A DNA stretch of 64,000 bases from Bordetella bronchialis (lineage in GTDB: Bacteria; Pseudomonadota; Gammaproteobacteria; Burkholderiales; Burkholderiaceae_B): NCBI RefSeq assembly GCF_001676705.1, contig NZ_CP016170.1:434001-498000 (forward strand), read 5' to 3'. The translations under genes and the position numbers were made by a program. The number at the start of each line of letters is the position of its first letter. Position 1 is the first letter of the stretch. This document shows positions 27,493 to 37,112 of the stretch, one piece after another. Under the pieces are notes generated by a model. The model worked only from the letters and a program-made list of their open reading frames with translations. It ran no database searches and was not told the DNA's origin.

Positions 27493-28425
27493 ATGGCCCG
27501 TCGTGACCTGCTACCGCCCTTGAATCCCGCCCGCGCGTTCGAGGCGGCCGGCCGGCTGCTCAGTATTTCGCGCGCGGCGGATGAGCTCAGCGTCACGCCC
27601 GCGGCGATCAGCCGGCAAGTGCGCCTGCTGGAAGCCTATCTGGGCACGCCCCTTTTCAACCGCGCGCGAGGCACCCTGTCCTTGACGCCCACGGGCGCCC
27701 GCTACCTGTCCGAGCTTATTCCGCTGTTCGCGGGGCTGCGCGATGCCACGGCCGCGATCGCCCGCAAGCGGGACGGCGGCAGCACCTTGCGCATACGTTC
27801 GCCCGCCACCTTCGCGGTGCGCTGGCTCATTCCCCGCCTGGCGGGCTTTCACAAGCTCAATCCCCAGGTCGACGTGCAGGTGACGACATCGTCGCGGCCG
27901 CTGGATTTCCAGCGCGAAGACATCGATGCGGGTATCGAACTGGGCGACGGCACATGGCCCGGCGTCCATACCTTGCGGCTGGTGCCCAATGTGCTGGTGC
28001 CCGTGGCCGCGCCAACACTGCGCCTGAACGAAAAGTCGCGCCTGGACAAGCAGACGCTCCTGCACTCCCTGGCCCGTCCCGACGATTGGCTCCTGTGGCT
28101 GCGCGCGGCCGGCCGGCGCTCGGTCGATCCCTCGCGCGGAATGAAGTACGAAACCTCCTTATTGGCCTACCAGGCAGCCCTGGAAGGACACGGCATCGCC
28201 ATCGCGCAAAAAGCGCTGGTCGAGAAGGAACTGGCGGAAGGCTCGCTGGTCGCGCCGCTGGGCCATCCCTTGGACCGCGGGGACTACACCTATTACTTCG
28301 CCTGGCCCGCGGGCAGGGCGCAGTCCGGTGCCTTGCGCGCTTTCCGGGACTGGCTCGCCACCATCCCCGCCACGCGGGGCGACACGCCGGAGGCTTTACA
28401 AAAAGTCAAAAGGTCCGGCCCTTAA
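27493..28425 (+). CDS. LysR-family regulator, GcvA-like
   Basis: 310 residues. The N-terminus LPPLNPARAFEAAGRLLSISRAADELSVTPAAISRQVRLLE is the GcvA/AmpR-type helix-turn-helix, followed by a LysR substrate-binding domain. ATG 27493 starts directly before the domain; an open frame runs back to 27403 without similarity. It is followed 92 bases later, same strand, by the CoA-transferase/crotonase/Bug operon, which it may control. Confidence 0.82.
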   Translation: MARRDLLPPLNPARAFEAAGRLLSISRAADELSVTPAAISRQVRLLEAYLGTPLFNRARGTLSLTPTGARYLSELIPLFAGLRDATAAIARKRDGGSTLRIRSPATFAVRWLIPRLAGFHKLNPQVDVQVTTSSRPLDFQREDIDAGIELGDGTWPGVHTLRLVPNVLVPVAAPTLRLNEKSRLDKQTLLHSLARPDDWLLWLRAAGRRSVDPSRGMKYETSLLAYQAALEGHGIAIAQKALVEKELAEGSLVAPLGHPLDRGDYTYYFAWPAGRAQSGALRAFRDWLATIPATRGDTPEALQKVKRSGP

Positions 28426-28517
28426 AGTCGTTTGTCTCGCCTGCATGCCATCTCTATCCTGCACTCCATCGAAGAACCTCCAGCGCCCATGAGGCCGGAG
28501 GAACCAGGAGGCAGGAG

Positions 28518-29726
28518 ATGTTCAGGGATAGCCTGTGTGGCGTGCGCGTGGTGGATTTTTCGCATGTGCTGGCCGGGCCGGTCGCCACCATGATGCTGGC
28601 GGACCTGGGCGCCGACGTTATCAAGGTGGAGCCTCCGCAAGGCGAGATGGGCAGGCGCCTGGGCCCGCCCTGGATCAACGGCGAAAGCGCCATCTACCTG
28701 AGCGTGAACCGCAACAAGCGCGGCATCGCGATGGACCTGAAATCGCCCGCCGGCCGCCAGGCGGCGCTGCGACTGGTACGGGGCGCGGACATCGTGGTGG
28801 AGAACTTCCGGCCCGGCGTCATGCGCCAGTTGGGATTGGATTATGAAACCGTGTCGGCGGATAACCGGGCGCTGGTGTATTGCTCGATCTCGGCCTATGG
28901 CCAGGCCGGTCCCTTCCGGTCCCGGCCGGGCGTGGACGGCATCATGCAGGCCGCCAGCGGCTTGATGAGCACCCTGGGGGTGGACGGTGACGATCCGGCC
29001 AAGGTCGCCACGCCCGTCGCCGACATGGCGGGGGGCTATGTCGCCACCATTTCCATCCTTGCCGCGTACCTCGCGGCGCGGCAAAGCGGGCAGGGCGAAT
29101 GGCTGGACATCAGCCTGTACAACGCGGCGATCATGCTGCAGCAGACCGGCTATGCCTCGTACTTCGCCGCCGGCAAGGAGCCCCGCAAGACCGGCAGCGC
29201 CGCCCCCTACGCCGCGCCCAACGAGGCCTATCCCACCCGCGACGGCTGGATCATGATCGCCGCCTATCAGCCCGAGCGCTGGCGCAAGCTATGCATGCTG
29301 CTGGACGCGCCGGGCCTGTTGCACGACGCGCGCTTCGCCAGCAACGAAGGCCGCGTCGCCAACCGGCATGCCCTGCGGCAGGAACTGGCGCCGCGCTTCA
29401 TGGCCCGCGATACCGCGCAATGGCAGCGCCTGCTGACGGAGGCCGACATCCTTTGCGCGCCGGTCGCCGGCTATGCCCAGGTCGCCGGCTCCGCGGAGTA
29501 CGCCGCCAGCGGCCTCGACACGGTGGTCCGGCATCCTGTCGCGGGCGCGGTGCGCCTGCCCGGCTTCGTGCCGGGTCCGGCGCACGCCCCCGACGGGCCA
29601 TCGCGCGACCGGGCAGCGCCGGCCATCGGCGAGCACGCCGCCGAGATCCTGCGCGAGATCGGCTACGGCCCGGGCGATATCGAGGCCTTCAACGGCACCT
29701 TGAAGTCAACGACGGAGACACGGTGA
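28518..29726 (+). CDS. Class III CoA-transferase (CaiB/BaiF family)
   Basis: 402 residues of family III CoA-transferase. Characteristic features: GVRVVDFSHVLAGPVATMMLADLGADVIKVEPP at the N-terminus, the catalytic-Asp region PVADMAGGYVATISILAAYLAARQSG, and a C-terminal region rejoining the first domain. It moves CoA between an acyl-CoA and a free carboxylate; the acids involved are unknown. ATG 28518 is preceded by GGCAGGAG. The stop overlaps the next ATG by one base (TGATG), coupling it to the enoyl-CoA hydratase. Confidence 0.87.
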   Translation: MFRDSLCGVRVVDFSHVLAGPVATMMLADLGADVIKVEPPQGEMGRRLGPPWINGESAIYLSVNRNKRGIAMDLKSPAGRQAALRLVRGADIVVENFRPGVMRQLGLDYETVSADNRALVYCSISAYGQAGPFRSRPGVDGIMQAASGLMSTLGVDGDDPAKVATPVADMAGGYVATISILAAYLAARQSGQGEWLDISLYNAAIMLQQTGYASYFAAGKEPRKTGSAAPYAAPNEAYPTRDGWIMIAAYQPERWRKLCMLLDAPGLLHDARFASNEGRVANRHALRQELAPRFMARDTAQWQRLLTEADILCAPVAGYAQVAGSAEYAASGLDTVVRHPVAGAVRLPGFVPGPAHAPDGPSRDRAAPAIGEHAAEILREIGYGPGDIEAFNGTLKSTTETR

Positions 29727-30595
29727 TGCATATGCCAGACACCCCCGCCGACGCGCCGCGTTCCGCGGACGCCCTGGTCCGGCAGCGCATCGTGGACGGT
29801 GTGCTGGTCCTGACCCTGGACGATCCCGCCACGGGCAACGCGATGTCGATGGCCATGGCGGAAGCGATCGCCCAGGCGGTGGAGCAGGCCGATACGCGCG
29901 CGGATATACATTGCCTGGTGATCCGTTCCTCCGGCCGGCACTTCTGCACGGGCGGCAACGTCAAGGACATGCAGCGCGGCTCGGACCTGATGCAGGGTTC
30001 GGTCGCCGACGTACAGGCGCGGTTGAAATCCAGCCTGCATCGCGTCACGCGCGCCTTCCACACGCTGCGGATTCCCTCCATTGCCGCCATCGACGGCGCC
30101 GCGGTCGGCGCGGGATGCGACCTGGCGCTGATGTGCGATCTGCGCATCGCCAGCACCCGCGCGACCATCGCGGAAAGCTTCCTGCGCCTGGGCCTGGTGT
30201 CGGGGATAGGCGGCGCCTGGTTCCTGGCCCGTATCGTCGGCCGCGGCAAGGCCCTGGAATTGACACTGACCAGCGAGTTCGTCGACGCGGCGGCGGCATT
30301 GGAGCTGGGGCTGGTGACGCGCGTGGTGGAGCCCGGTCGATTGGACGACACCGTGCTGGAAATGGCGGGCAGGATCGCCGCGAATCCCCCGCAGGCGCTG
30401 CGCATGGCCAAGCGCCTGGTATTGGATGCAGCGGACAGCCCGCTGCCCATGGCGCTGGAGCAGGCCGCCGCGCTGCAGGCCATCCTGCTGTGCGGCGAAG
30501 AGCACAAGGCCGTGGTGGCGCGCTTCCTGGATGCCGAGGCCGAGCGCAAGCAGGGGCGACGCATCGCAGCGGATAGGCCCGCGAATTCCGAGTGA
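29726..30595 (+). CDS. Enoyl-CoA hydratase/isomerase (crotonase) family protein
   Basis: 289 residues. Crotonase features: VLVLTLDDPATGNAMSMAMAEAI at the N-terminus, the first oxyanion-hole segment SSGRHFCTGGNVKDM, and the second, AIDGAAVGAGCDLALMCDLRIAS, with AESFLRLGLVSGIGGAWFL where catalytic residues usually lie. Likely hydrates or isomerises an enoyl-CoA produced from the acid activated by the preceding CoA-transferase. Start ATG overlaps the CoA-transferase stop. Confidence 0.87.
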   Translation: MHMPDTPADAPRSADALVRQRIVDGVLVLTLDDPATGNAMSMAMAEAIAQAVEQADTRADIHCLVIRSSGRHFCTGGNVKDMQRGSDLMQGSVADVQARLKSSLHRVTRAFHTLRIPSIAAIDGAAVGAGCDLALMCDLRIASTRATIAESFLRLGLVSGIGGAWFLARIVGRGKALELTLTSEFVDAAAALELGLVTRVVEPGRLDDTVLEMAGRIAANPPQALRMAKRLVLDAADSPLPMALEQAAALQAILLCGEEHKAVVARFLDAEAERKQGRRIAADRPANSE

Positions 30596-30684
30596 GGGGT
30601 ATGCCGGCGGGCAAATGGCCCGGCGGCTCGCCCGTGCGCGGCCGCGCCGCGCCGCCCGATAACAACGACCTGGAGACAACGAAG

Positions 30685-31674
30685 ATGAAATCGCCTTGCG
30701 AGAGGATCCTGCCGCGCCTTGTACTTGCCTGCATCGCCTTATTGTCGGCCACGCTTCCCGGGGCGCCGTCACGTGCCGCGACCTATCCCGCCAAACCGGT
30801 GACCTTCGTGGTGCCGTTCGGGGCCGGCAGCGCCACGGATCAACTGGCGCGGGCGCTGTCGGCGTCGATCACCGAACAGACCGGCCAGCCCGTGGTCGTG
30901 GAGAACCGGGCCGGCGCCAGCGGCATGCTCGCGGCCCAGCATGTGGCCCGCGCGGCGCCGGACGGCTACTCGGTATTGATCACCACCAACACCACGCAAG
31001 CCGCGAATCCTTTCCTGTTCAAGCGGCTGCCTTACGACCCAGCCAAGGATTTCGCGCCGGTGACACTGCTGGGACGTGGCGGCCAGGTGCTGGCGGTGCG
31101 GGCGGACACGCCTTACCGCACGGTGGACGACCTGGTCACCCAGGCCAGGAAGGCACCGGGCAAGCTCAGCTTCGGCAGCGGCAATTCGTCCAGCCGCATG
31201 GCCGGAGAGATGTTCAAGCAGCTGAGCCACACCGACATCGTATGGGTGGGCTACAACAGCAACCCCGCTGCGCTGAACGATCTGCTGGGCGGACATATCG
31301 ACATGATGGTGATCGACACCGTCACCGGCATGCCGCATATCCAGTCGGGCAGGCTGCGCGCGCTGGGCGCCTCCACCAACCGGCGGCTGCCGCAGCTCCC
31401 CAATGTGCCCACGCTGGATGAGGCCGGCATCAAGGGCTACGACATGGGCTATTGGTTCGCCGCCTATCTGCCTGCCGGTACGCCACCCGCGATCGTACAG
31501 CGCCTGCGGGAGCTGCTGGTCAACGCCACCCAAAGCCAACACGCCCGCGGCTTCTTCGCCAACTCCGCGACCGAGCCCTGGACGTCCACGCCCGAGGAGC
31601 TGGGCCGGTTCCAGGCAAGCGAACTGGGGAAGTGGGGCAGGGTCGTCAAGGCGGCGGGGATAGAACCGGAGTAA
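30685..31674 (+). CDS. Bug/TctC-family tripartite tricarboxylate receptor
   Basis: 329-residue periplasmic solute receptor with a signal peptide (about residues 1-32, ending GAPSRAA). Family motifs: YPAKPVTFVVPFGAGSATDQLARALS, VENRAGASGMLAAQHVARAAPDGY, and NVPTLDEAGIKGYDMGYWF. Bug proteins are greatly expanded in Bordetella and relatives and bind carboxylates or other small organics. No cognate membrane components are adjacent. It follows the crotonase gene by 89 bases and probably captures the operon's substrate. Confidence 0.88.
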   Translation: MKSPCERILPRLVLACIALLSATLPGAPSRAATYPAKPVTFVVPFGAGSATDQLARALSASITEQTGQPVVVENRAGASGMLAAQHVARAAPDGYSVLITTNTTQAANPFLFKRLPYDPAKDFAPVTLLGRGGQVLAVRADTPYRTVDDLVTQARKAPGKLSFGSGNSSSRMAGEMFKQLSHTDIVWVGYNSNPAALNDLLGGHIDMMVIDTVTGMPHIQSGRLRALGASTNRRLPQLPNVPTLDEAGIKGYDMGYWFAAYLPAGTPPAIVQRLRELLVNATQSQHARGFFANSATEPWTSTPEELGRFQASELGKWGRVVKAAGIEPE

Positions 31675-31689
31675 GGCCGCCGCGGCCGC

Positions 31690-32646
31690 TCAGTGCGACG
31701 ACACATAGGCGGACGCCGCGAAGGCCGGCGGCACCGCGAAGTCGGCCTTCATCCTGTTGACTTCCTCGACCGGGCTGCGGCCGAAGACGCGCTTGAACTC
31801 CCGGCTGAATTGCGAGGGACTCTCGTACCCGACTTGCGCGCTGGCCGCCGCCGCGGTCATCGCGTTGCGCACCATCAGCAGCCGCGCCTGGTGCAGGCGG
31901 GTGGACTTCAGGTACTGCATGGGGGAGGTATTCGTCACCGCCTTGAAATGGACATGGAACGCCGCCACGCTCATACCGGCTTCCCGCGCCAGTTGTTCCA
32001 CCGTCAGCGCCTGGCTGTACGACGCATGGATGCGGCGCAGTGCCCGGACCACCTTGCCGAACTGCCCCTGCATCGCCAGGGCCGCCCGCATGGACGGCCC
32101 CTGGTCGCCCGTCAGGATGCGGAAATAGATCTCGCGCACCAGCGAGGGGCCCAGAATCCTGGCTTCCATCGGCTGGCTCATCGCCTCCAGGAAGCGCAAC
32201 ACAGCCGTGCCGAGCCGCGCGTCCATGGGGCTGGACATCATGCCCCGGGGTTCGCCGGCCACGAAGCCGCCCAGTTCGTCGATCTCCAGCATCAGGTCCG
32301 CGGCCAGCTTGAAGTCCAGGTGCATATAAATCGCCAGCAGCGGCTCCTTTTCCGTGGCATCCGTTTCCATGGTGAAAGGAACGGGCACGGACACCACCAG
32401 GCACTGGCGGGCGTCATAGACATAGGTTTCGCCGCCGAAGAAGCCGCGCTTGCGGCCCTGGCACACGATGACGATGCCCGGGTCGTAGAGCACGGGTACC
32501 GATTTCAGCGGGCGGTTCGAGCGCAGGAAGCGCACGTCCGGCAGGACCGTCAGGTTGTAGCCCTCGTCGGGGGCGAGCGGTTCCAGCAGTGCGGCCATCT
32601 GCCGGCGCATGTGGATCAGGCTGGCTTCGTCTGCGCGGTCGGACAT
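31690..32646 (-). CDS. AraC-family transcriptional regulator
   Basis: 318 residues: an N-terminal AraC_N-type ligand domain (residues ~20-190) and a C-terminal double helix-turn-helix (LTVEQLAREAGMSVAAFHVHFKAVTNTSPMQYLKSTRLHQAR then AAASAQVGYESPSQFSREFKRVFG). I start at ATG 32646 (MSDRADEAS). It is divergent from the aldehyde dehydrogenase at 32890 across 243 bases and probably regulates it; AraC_N-type regulators often control alcohol or aldehyde oxidation. Confidence 0.83.
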   Translation of the reverse strand: MSDRADEASLIHMRRQMAALLEPLAPDEGYNLTVLPDVRFLRSNRPLKSVPVLYDPGIVIVCQGRKRGFFGGETYVYDARQCLVVSVPVPFTMETDATEKEPLLAIYMHLDFKLAADLMLEIDELGGFVAGEPRGMMSSPMDARLGTAVLRFLEAMSQPMEARILGPSLVREIYFRILTGDQGPSMRAALAMQGQFGKVVRALRRIHASYSQALTVEQLAREAGMSVAAFHVHFKAVTNTSPMQYLKSTRLHQARLLMVRNAMTAAAASAQVGYESPSQFSREFKRVFGRSPVEEVNRMKADFAVPPAFAASAYVSSH

Positions 32647-32889
32647 CGGATGCGGGTCCCGGTTTGCGATATGCCGCCAGCTTGCCACCCAACCGGGCCC
32701 AATATCAAGGCCAATATTTTTAGGCAAGGATCGCAGGCCCGGTGCTATCGCCCGGTCCTGTTGTAAAGCCTATCTTTTGAGTCGTGCCGCACTCCATATC
32801 GCGCCCCCGCATCGCGCCGCCGCCATGGGCGCCGGCAAGACGGGGGGCGCGCGACGCGGTGTCCCACGATTCCACAAGGACGGAAAACC

Positions 32890-34269
32890 ATGATCAAAGT
32901 ATTCAATCCCGCCGACGGCTCAGTGGTGGGCGTAGCGCCCGAGATGACTTCCGCCGAGGTCCAGGCCGCCATCGACCGGACCTGCCAGGCCTTTCCCGCA
33001 TGGTCGCGCACACTCGCCAAGACTCGCGGCGACCTGCTGCGCCGCTGGTTCGAACTGATGCGGGACGATAAGCGCCTGTTCGCCGAGATCATCGTCAAGG
33101 AGAACGGCAAGTGCATCTCCGAAGCGATGGGCGAGATCGACTACGGCCTGGGCTTCATCGAGTGGTATGCCGAGGAAGCCAAGCGCGTGTATGGCGACAC
33201 CATCCCATCGCACGCGGCCAATGCCCAGGTCCTGGTGTTCAAGGAACCGGCCGGCCCCACCGCGGCCATCACGCCCTGGAACTTTCCCTTCATGATGATC
33301 GCGCGCAAGATCGCCACCGCGCTGGCGGCGGGTTGCACCATGATCATCAAGCCGGCCGAATTGACGCCGCTCACGGCGTACAAGATGCTGGAATACGCGC
33401 GCAAGGCCGGCATCCCCGAAGGCGTCTTCGAGATGGTCACCGGCAACCCCGCGCGGATCGGCGAGCTGTTCACGGGCGACCCGCGCATCCGCAAGATCTC
33501 GTTCACGGGCTCCACGGCGGTCGGCAAGATGCTCGCCGCCGCATCGGGGCATGACTTGAAGAAGATGACGCTGGAGCTGGGCGGCAACGCGCCTTTCATC
33601 GTCTTCGACGATGCCGGCATCGAGCAGGCGGCCGCTGGGCTGGTCGCCGCCAAGCTGCGCAATTCGGGCCAGGTCTGCATATCGCCCAACCGCATCTACG
33701 TACAGGACGGCATCCACGACCGCCTGGTCGCCGCCGTGGCAGAGAAGGTCGCCGGGATCCGTGTCGACCAAGGCCTGCAGGAAGAATTCGTTGTGGGACC
33801 GCTGATCAACCAGGCAGGCCTGGACAAGGTCGCGGGTCTGGTGGAAGACGCCCGCGAGCATGGCGCCCAGGTCGTGCTGGGCGGCAAGCCGCACGCCAAG
33901 GGCGGGCTGTTCTACGAGCCCACCATTCTTACCGGGCTGACCGACGATATGCGCATCGCCCGGACGGAGATCTTCGGGCCGGTGTTTCCGTTCTACCGGT
34001 TCAAGACCGAAGAAGAGGTCGTCGCGCGCGCCAACCGCTCGGAATATGGACTGGTCGCCTACGCGTACACCCGCGACCACGCGCGGTCCTTCCGCCTGTC
34101 GCGCGACATCGAGGCCGGCATGGTCATCCTGAACTCCGGCTCCGTCGGCACCGCGTCCGTGCCTTTCGGCGGCGTGAAGCATTCGGGCTACGGCCGCGAG
34201 GGCAGCCACTACGGCATCGAAGAGTATGTGGAGGTCAAGTACGTGCTGATGGCGGGCCTGGACGCGTGA
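32890..34269 (+). CDS. NAD(P)-dependent aldehyde dehydrogenase, succinate-semialdehyde type
   Basis: 459 residues of the aldehyde dehydrogenase superfamily, closest in pattern to GabD/GabD1-like succinate-semialdehyde dehydrogenases. Features: AITPWNFPFMMIARKIATALAAG and KPAELTPLTA for cofactor binding, the general base Glu in TLELGGNAPFIVFDDA, and the nucleophilic Cys in NSGQVCISPNRIYVQ. ATG follows ACAAGGACGG. It stands alone with a divergent AraC regulator. Oxidises an aldehyde to its acid; the actual substrate is not determined. Confidence 0.87.
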   Translation: MIKVFNPADGSVVGVAPEMTSAEVQAAIDRTCQAFPAWSRTLAKTRGDLLRRWFELMRDDKRLFAEIIVKENGKCISEAMGEIDYGLGFIEWYAEEAKRVYGDTIPSHAANAQVLVFKEPAGPTAAITPWNFPFMMIARKIATALAAGCTMIIKPAELTPLTAYKMLEYARKAGIPEGVFEMVTGNPARIGELFTGDPRIRKISFTGSTAVGKMLAAASGHDLKKMTLELGGNAPFIVFDDAGIEQAAAGLVAAKLRNSGQVCISPNRIYVQDGIHDRLVAAVAEKVAGIRVDQGLQEEFVVGPLINQAGLDKVAGLVEDAREHGAQVVLGGKPHAKGGLFYEPTILTGLTDDMRIARTEIFGPVFPFYRFKTEEEVVARANRSEYGLVAYAYTRDHARSFRLSRDIEAGMVILNSGSVGTASVPFGGVKHSGYGREGSHYGIEEYVEVKYVLMAGLDA

Positions 34270-34321
34270 TGCCCGCGAAGGGCATGGGCCCGCCCGGCCA
34301 TCTTCCCCGGGGAGCTGTCGC

Positions 34322-34513
34322 CTACGTACGTCCCGCCAGGTCTATGGCCTCCAGCACCACATCGCGATCGCCGATGTGGTTGATCAGCGCCAGGATCAGG
34401 CGGGCGTTCACCTTCAGGCTTTGCGCTTCGTCCAGGTTCTCGTGCAGCTGGATCAGCCGCTGATAGATGGTGTCAGGGTCCGCCAGATTGGGACGGGTGT
34501 TCAGCGCGCTCAT
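34322..34513 (-). CDS. DUF2783 small protein
   Basis: A 63-residue protein (LADPDTIYQRLIQLHENLDEAQSLKVNARLILALINHIGD) matching the DUF2783 pattern: an Asp-Pro-Asp start, two helices, and a conserved NARLILxLxNHIGD core. The ATG overlaps the stop of the FAD hydroxylase gene by 4 bases (ATGA), so it is translated with it. DUF2783 genes commonly accompany FAD aromatic hydroxylases, suggesting a small partner or stabilising subunit; its biochemistry is unknown. Confidence 0.8.
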   Translation of the reverse strand: MSALNTRPNLADPDTIYQRLIQLHENLDEAQSLKVNARLILALINHIGDRDVVLEAIDLAGRT

Positions 34514-36147
34514 TGCGGTACTCCTTGCGCGCGGGCAAGCGCCGCGGCGATACGCTGCACGGGGACGGGCGATGGCCAGCGAGCGGCCACATACTGGTCC
34601 GGCCGGATAAGGTAGCCCGTGCCGGCGTCCATCCCGTAGCGCGAGCGCAGCAGCGATACGTCGTGGCCGAATGTGGCGATGTCCAGCAATTCGACACCAT
34701 CGGGCAGGGCGCCGGCCCAGCGGTCGGCAAGCAGCACGAACCGCCCGCCCAGCCGCCGCAGCAGCCAGTCGTCGCCGATCGGCGCATCCAGCGCAGGCGA
34801 GCCCGGCGCGACGCCGCCACGCCAGGAAACATCGTCCGGCGTATTCAGCGGACTGTCCGGATAGCTGATCGCCGTGGAAAGACGTCCGGAATTCACGAAA
34901 GGGCGCGCGAATGGCTCCGTCTCCGCCAGTTCCAGCACCGCATCGCGGAAGGCCCGGCTGGCGGTATTCTTGGGCGTCAGGAAATCCGTCGAACGGCTGG
35001 AGGCAAGAATGTTTTCGTCCGCGGCGGCGATGGCTTCCTGGTTGTAGCTCTCCAGCAGCGTCTCCGGGGCGCGGCCTTGCAACACCAGGTCCAGCTTCCA
35101 TCCCAGGTTGTCCGCGTCCGCCAGGCCGCCGTTGAAGCCCCGCGCGCCGAAGGGGGACACCACGTGCGCGCTGTCGCCCGCGAACAGTACCCGCCCATGG
35201 ACGAAGCGCCGCATGCGCCGGCACTGGAAGGTGTAGACGCTGTACCACTCCCGGGTGAATTTGACGTCCGGCCCCAGCATGGCGCGTATATAGGGCTCGA
35301 CGTTTTCCGGGCGCGCCGCGGCGGCGCGGTCGATGCCCCAGCCCAGCTGGAAATCGAGCCGCCACACATTGTCCGGCTGCTTGTGCATCAAGGCCGAGCG
35401 CCCCGGATTGAACGGCGGATCGAACCAGAACCAGCGCTCGGCCGGGCGCGCCTGTTCGAACCGGATATCCGCGATCAGGAAATTGTCCTCGAACACGCGG
35501 CCCTCGAAGTCCAGTCCCAGCAGCGTGCGCACGCTCGAGCGCCCGCCATCGCAGGCGAGCAGCCACTGGCTGCGCACGCGGTAGCGCCGATCGCCCACCG
35601 CGATCCCGGTCTCGACATGGTTTGCCCGCGCCTCCACGGCCTGCACCGTGTGTCCCAGGCGCACTTCGACATTGGGCAGCCGGTCGAGCGCGCGTAGCAG
35701 CGTGTCCTCCACGTAGTACTGCTGCAGGTTGATGAAGGCCGGATACTGCTGGTCCTTCACCGGCAACATGTCGAATTGATAGATCGGTTCCTTGCGCGCG
35801 CCCCAGAACACCTTGCCGATATTCCAGGTCACGCCCTTCGCCAGCAGTTGCTGTCCCACGCCCAGGCGTTGGAAGATATCCAGCGAGCGCTTGGAATAAC
35901 AAATGGCCTTGGAGCCGCCGGGGATGAAATCCAGGCGGCTGACCACCAGCACGCGGTGCCCGCGGCGGCCCAGGTCCAGAGCGGCGGCCAGCCCCACCGG
36001 GCCGGCGCCCACGATAAGCAGCGGCACCTCCTGCACCGCGCCGGGCGCGGGCGCCGGCGCGGTGCCGATATGGCGCCAGACGGGGATTTTCGGTCCCGGG
36101 CCCGCCACAGCCGGGCAGGGCGCCGGCGCGGCCGATGCGGCAGTCAC
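34510..36147 (-). CDS. FAD-dependent aromatic monooxygenase (PheA/MhpA-type)
   Basis: 545 residues from GTG 36147, six bases after the stop of the MBL-fold gene. FAD-binding motif VPLLIVGAGPVGLAAALDLGRRGHRVLVV, a second DG motif in LLACDGGRSSVRTLLGLDF, and the GD motif RVLFAGDSAHVVSPFGARGFNGGLADADNLGWKL. These are the three signatures of class A flavoprotein hydroxylases that insert oxygen into phenolic rings with NAD(P)H and O2. The C-terminal ~120 residues form the thioredoxin-like tail seen in phenol hydroxylases. Substrate unknown. Middle gene of an MBL-hydroxylase-DUF2783 operon. Confidence 0.86.
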   Translation of the reverse strand: MTAASAAPAPCPAVAGPGPKIPVWRHIGTAPAPAPGAVQEVPLLIVGAGPVGLAAALDLGRRGHRVLVVSRLDFIPGGSKAICYSKRSLDIFQRLGVGQQLLAKGVTWNIGKVFWGARKEPIYQFDMLPVKDQQYPAFINLQQYYVEDTLLRALDRLPNVEVRLGHTVQAVEARANHVETGIAVGDRRYRVRSQWLLACDGGRSSVRTLLGLDFEGRVFEDNFLIADIRFEQARPAERWFWFDPPFNPGRSALMHKQPDNVWRLDFQLGWGIDRAAAARPENVEPYIRAMLGPDVKFTREWYSVYTFQCRRMRRFVHGRVLFAGDSAHVVSPFGARGFNGGLADADNLGWKLDLVLQGRAPETLLESYNQEAIAAADENILASSRSTDFLTPKNTASRAFRDAVLELAETEPFARPFVNSGRLSTAISYPDSPLNTPDDVSWRGGVAPGSPALDAPIGDDWLLRRLGGRFVLLADRWAGALPDGVELLDIATFGHDVSLLRSRYGMDAGTGYLIRPDQYVAARWPSPVPVQRIAAALARAQGVPQ

Positions 36148-36152
36148 CGCGC

Positions 36153-37112
36153 TTACCCTTGCAGCTGCGCCCAGACTTCGCGGTCCCTGGCGTCGGTCCA
36201 GATCCGTGGCCAATCGATGCCGTCGTACTCGTCCCAGACCCGTTGTACATCGAAGGGCAGGCAATGCTCGAAGATCGGCCAGCGGCCGAACTTTGGTGCC
36301 AGCGCGGCATGCGCCGCCTCGAAGGCCTCCTTCACGGTGCCGCCGCGTTGATGCACGGCGCCGACCTGGTCGATCAGTCCGCGCAGGAAACCGCGCGTCT
36401 GCTCGATCGCCTGGTCGACCGCTGCCACGCCGCGGGCGACCGCGCCGCGGCCGCCGATCAGATACTCGGCGCGATAGGTCTTCAGCGCGTCCAGCGTCTT
36501 GCCGGCCCAATCGAAGTGAAAGGCGTCGCCGGTGTATAGCGCGGCCTCGGCTTCTACCAGGTCGCCGGCGAACAGGGTGCGGGATTTCTCGTGCCAGGCC
36601 ACGATGTCGCCCGCGGTGTGGCCGCGCCCGTTGAACTTGAGCTCCACGGTGCCCCGGTCGCCGCCCAGCTCGATCACATAGCGGTCGTCGAAAGTGATGG
36701 TGGGCCAGGTCAAGCCCGGTATGCTTTCGGGTTCCTTGAACAGGCGCGGCATGCGGCCGAATTCGCTGTCCCAGTCCTGCTGGCCACGCTCTTCGATCAG
36801 CTGCCGGGTGGCGGTGCTGGTCACGATGTGCTCGGCCTGGAAAGCCGCCGCGCCCAGCACACGCACCGCGTGGTAATGGGTCAGGACCAGGTAGCGGACC
36901 GGCTTATCGGTGTGCCGGCGCAACTGCTTGAGCCAGTCGCGCGCGGCAACCGGCGTGGCGCGGGCCTCCAGGGCGACGATGAAGTCCTCGCCCTCGATCG
37001 CGCCGACATTGGGATCGCCTTCGGCCGTCAGTGCATAGACACCGTCAGCCAGGACCTCGAAGGACTCTTTCTTCTCCGCCATATCGGCGGAGGACGCGAA
37101 GGGCTTGGACAT
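36153..37112 (-). CDS. MBL-fold hydrolase-like protein with altered metal motif
   Basis: 319 residues with a metallo-beta-lactamase fold. The usual HxHxDH motif reads THYHAVRVLGAAAF: the first two His are kept but the D-H pair is replaced by V-R. Later ligand positions look intact (GRGHTAGDIVAW; LFAGDLVEAE). Start at ATG 37112 (MSKPFASSADMAEKK). First gene of a three-gene operon with an FAD hydroxylase and DUF2783, so it may act on a ring-cleavage or lactone intermediate, but activity with the altered motif is uncertain. Confidence 0.75.
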   Translation of the reverse strand: MSKPFASSADMAEKKESFEVLADGVYALTAEGDPNVGAIEGEDFIVALEARATPVAARDWLKQLRRHTDKPVRYLVLTHYHAVRVLGAAAFQAEHIVTSTATRQLIEERGQQDWDSEFGRMPRLFKEPESIPGLTWPTITFDDRYVIELGGDRGTVELKFNGRGHTAGDIVAWHEKSRTLFAGDLVEAEAALYTGDAFHFDWAGKTLDALKTYRAEYLIGGRGAVARGVAAVDQAIEQTRGFLRGLIDQVGAVHQRGGTVKEAFEAAHAALAPKFGRWPIFEHCLPFDVQRVWDEYDGIDWPRIWTDARDREVWAQLQG

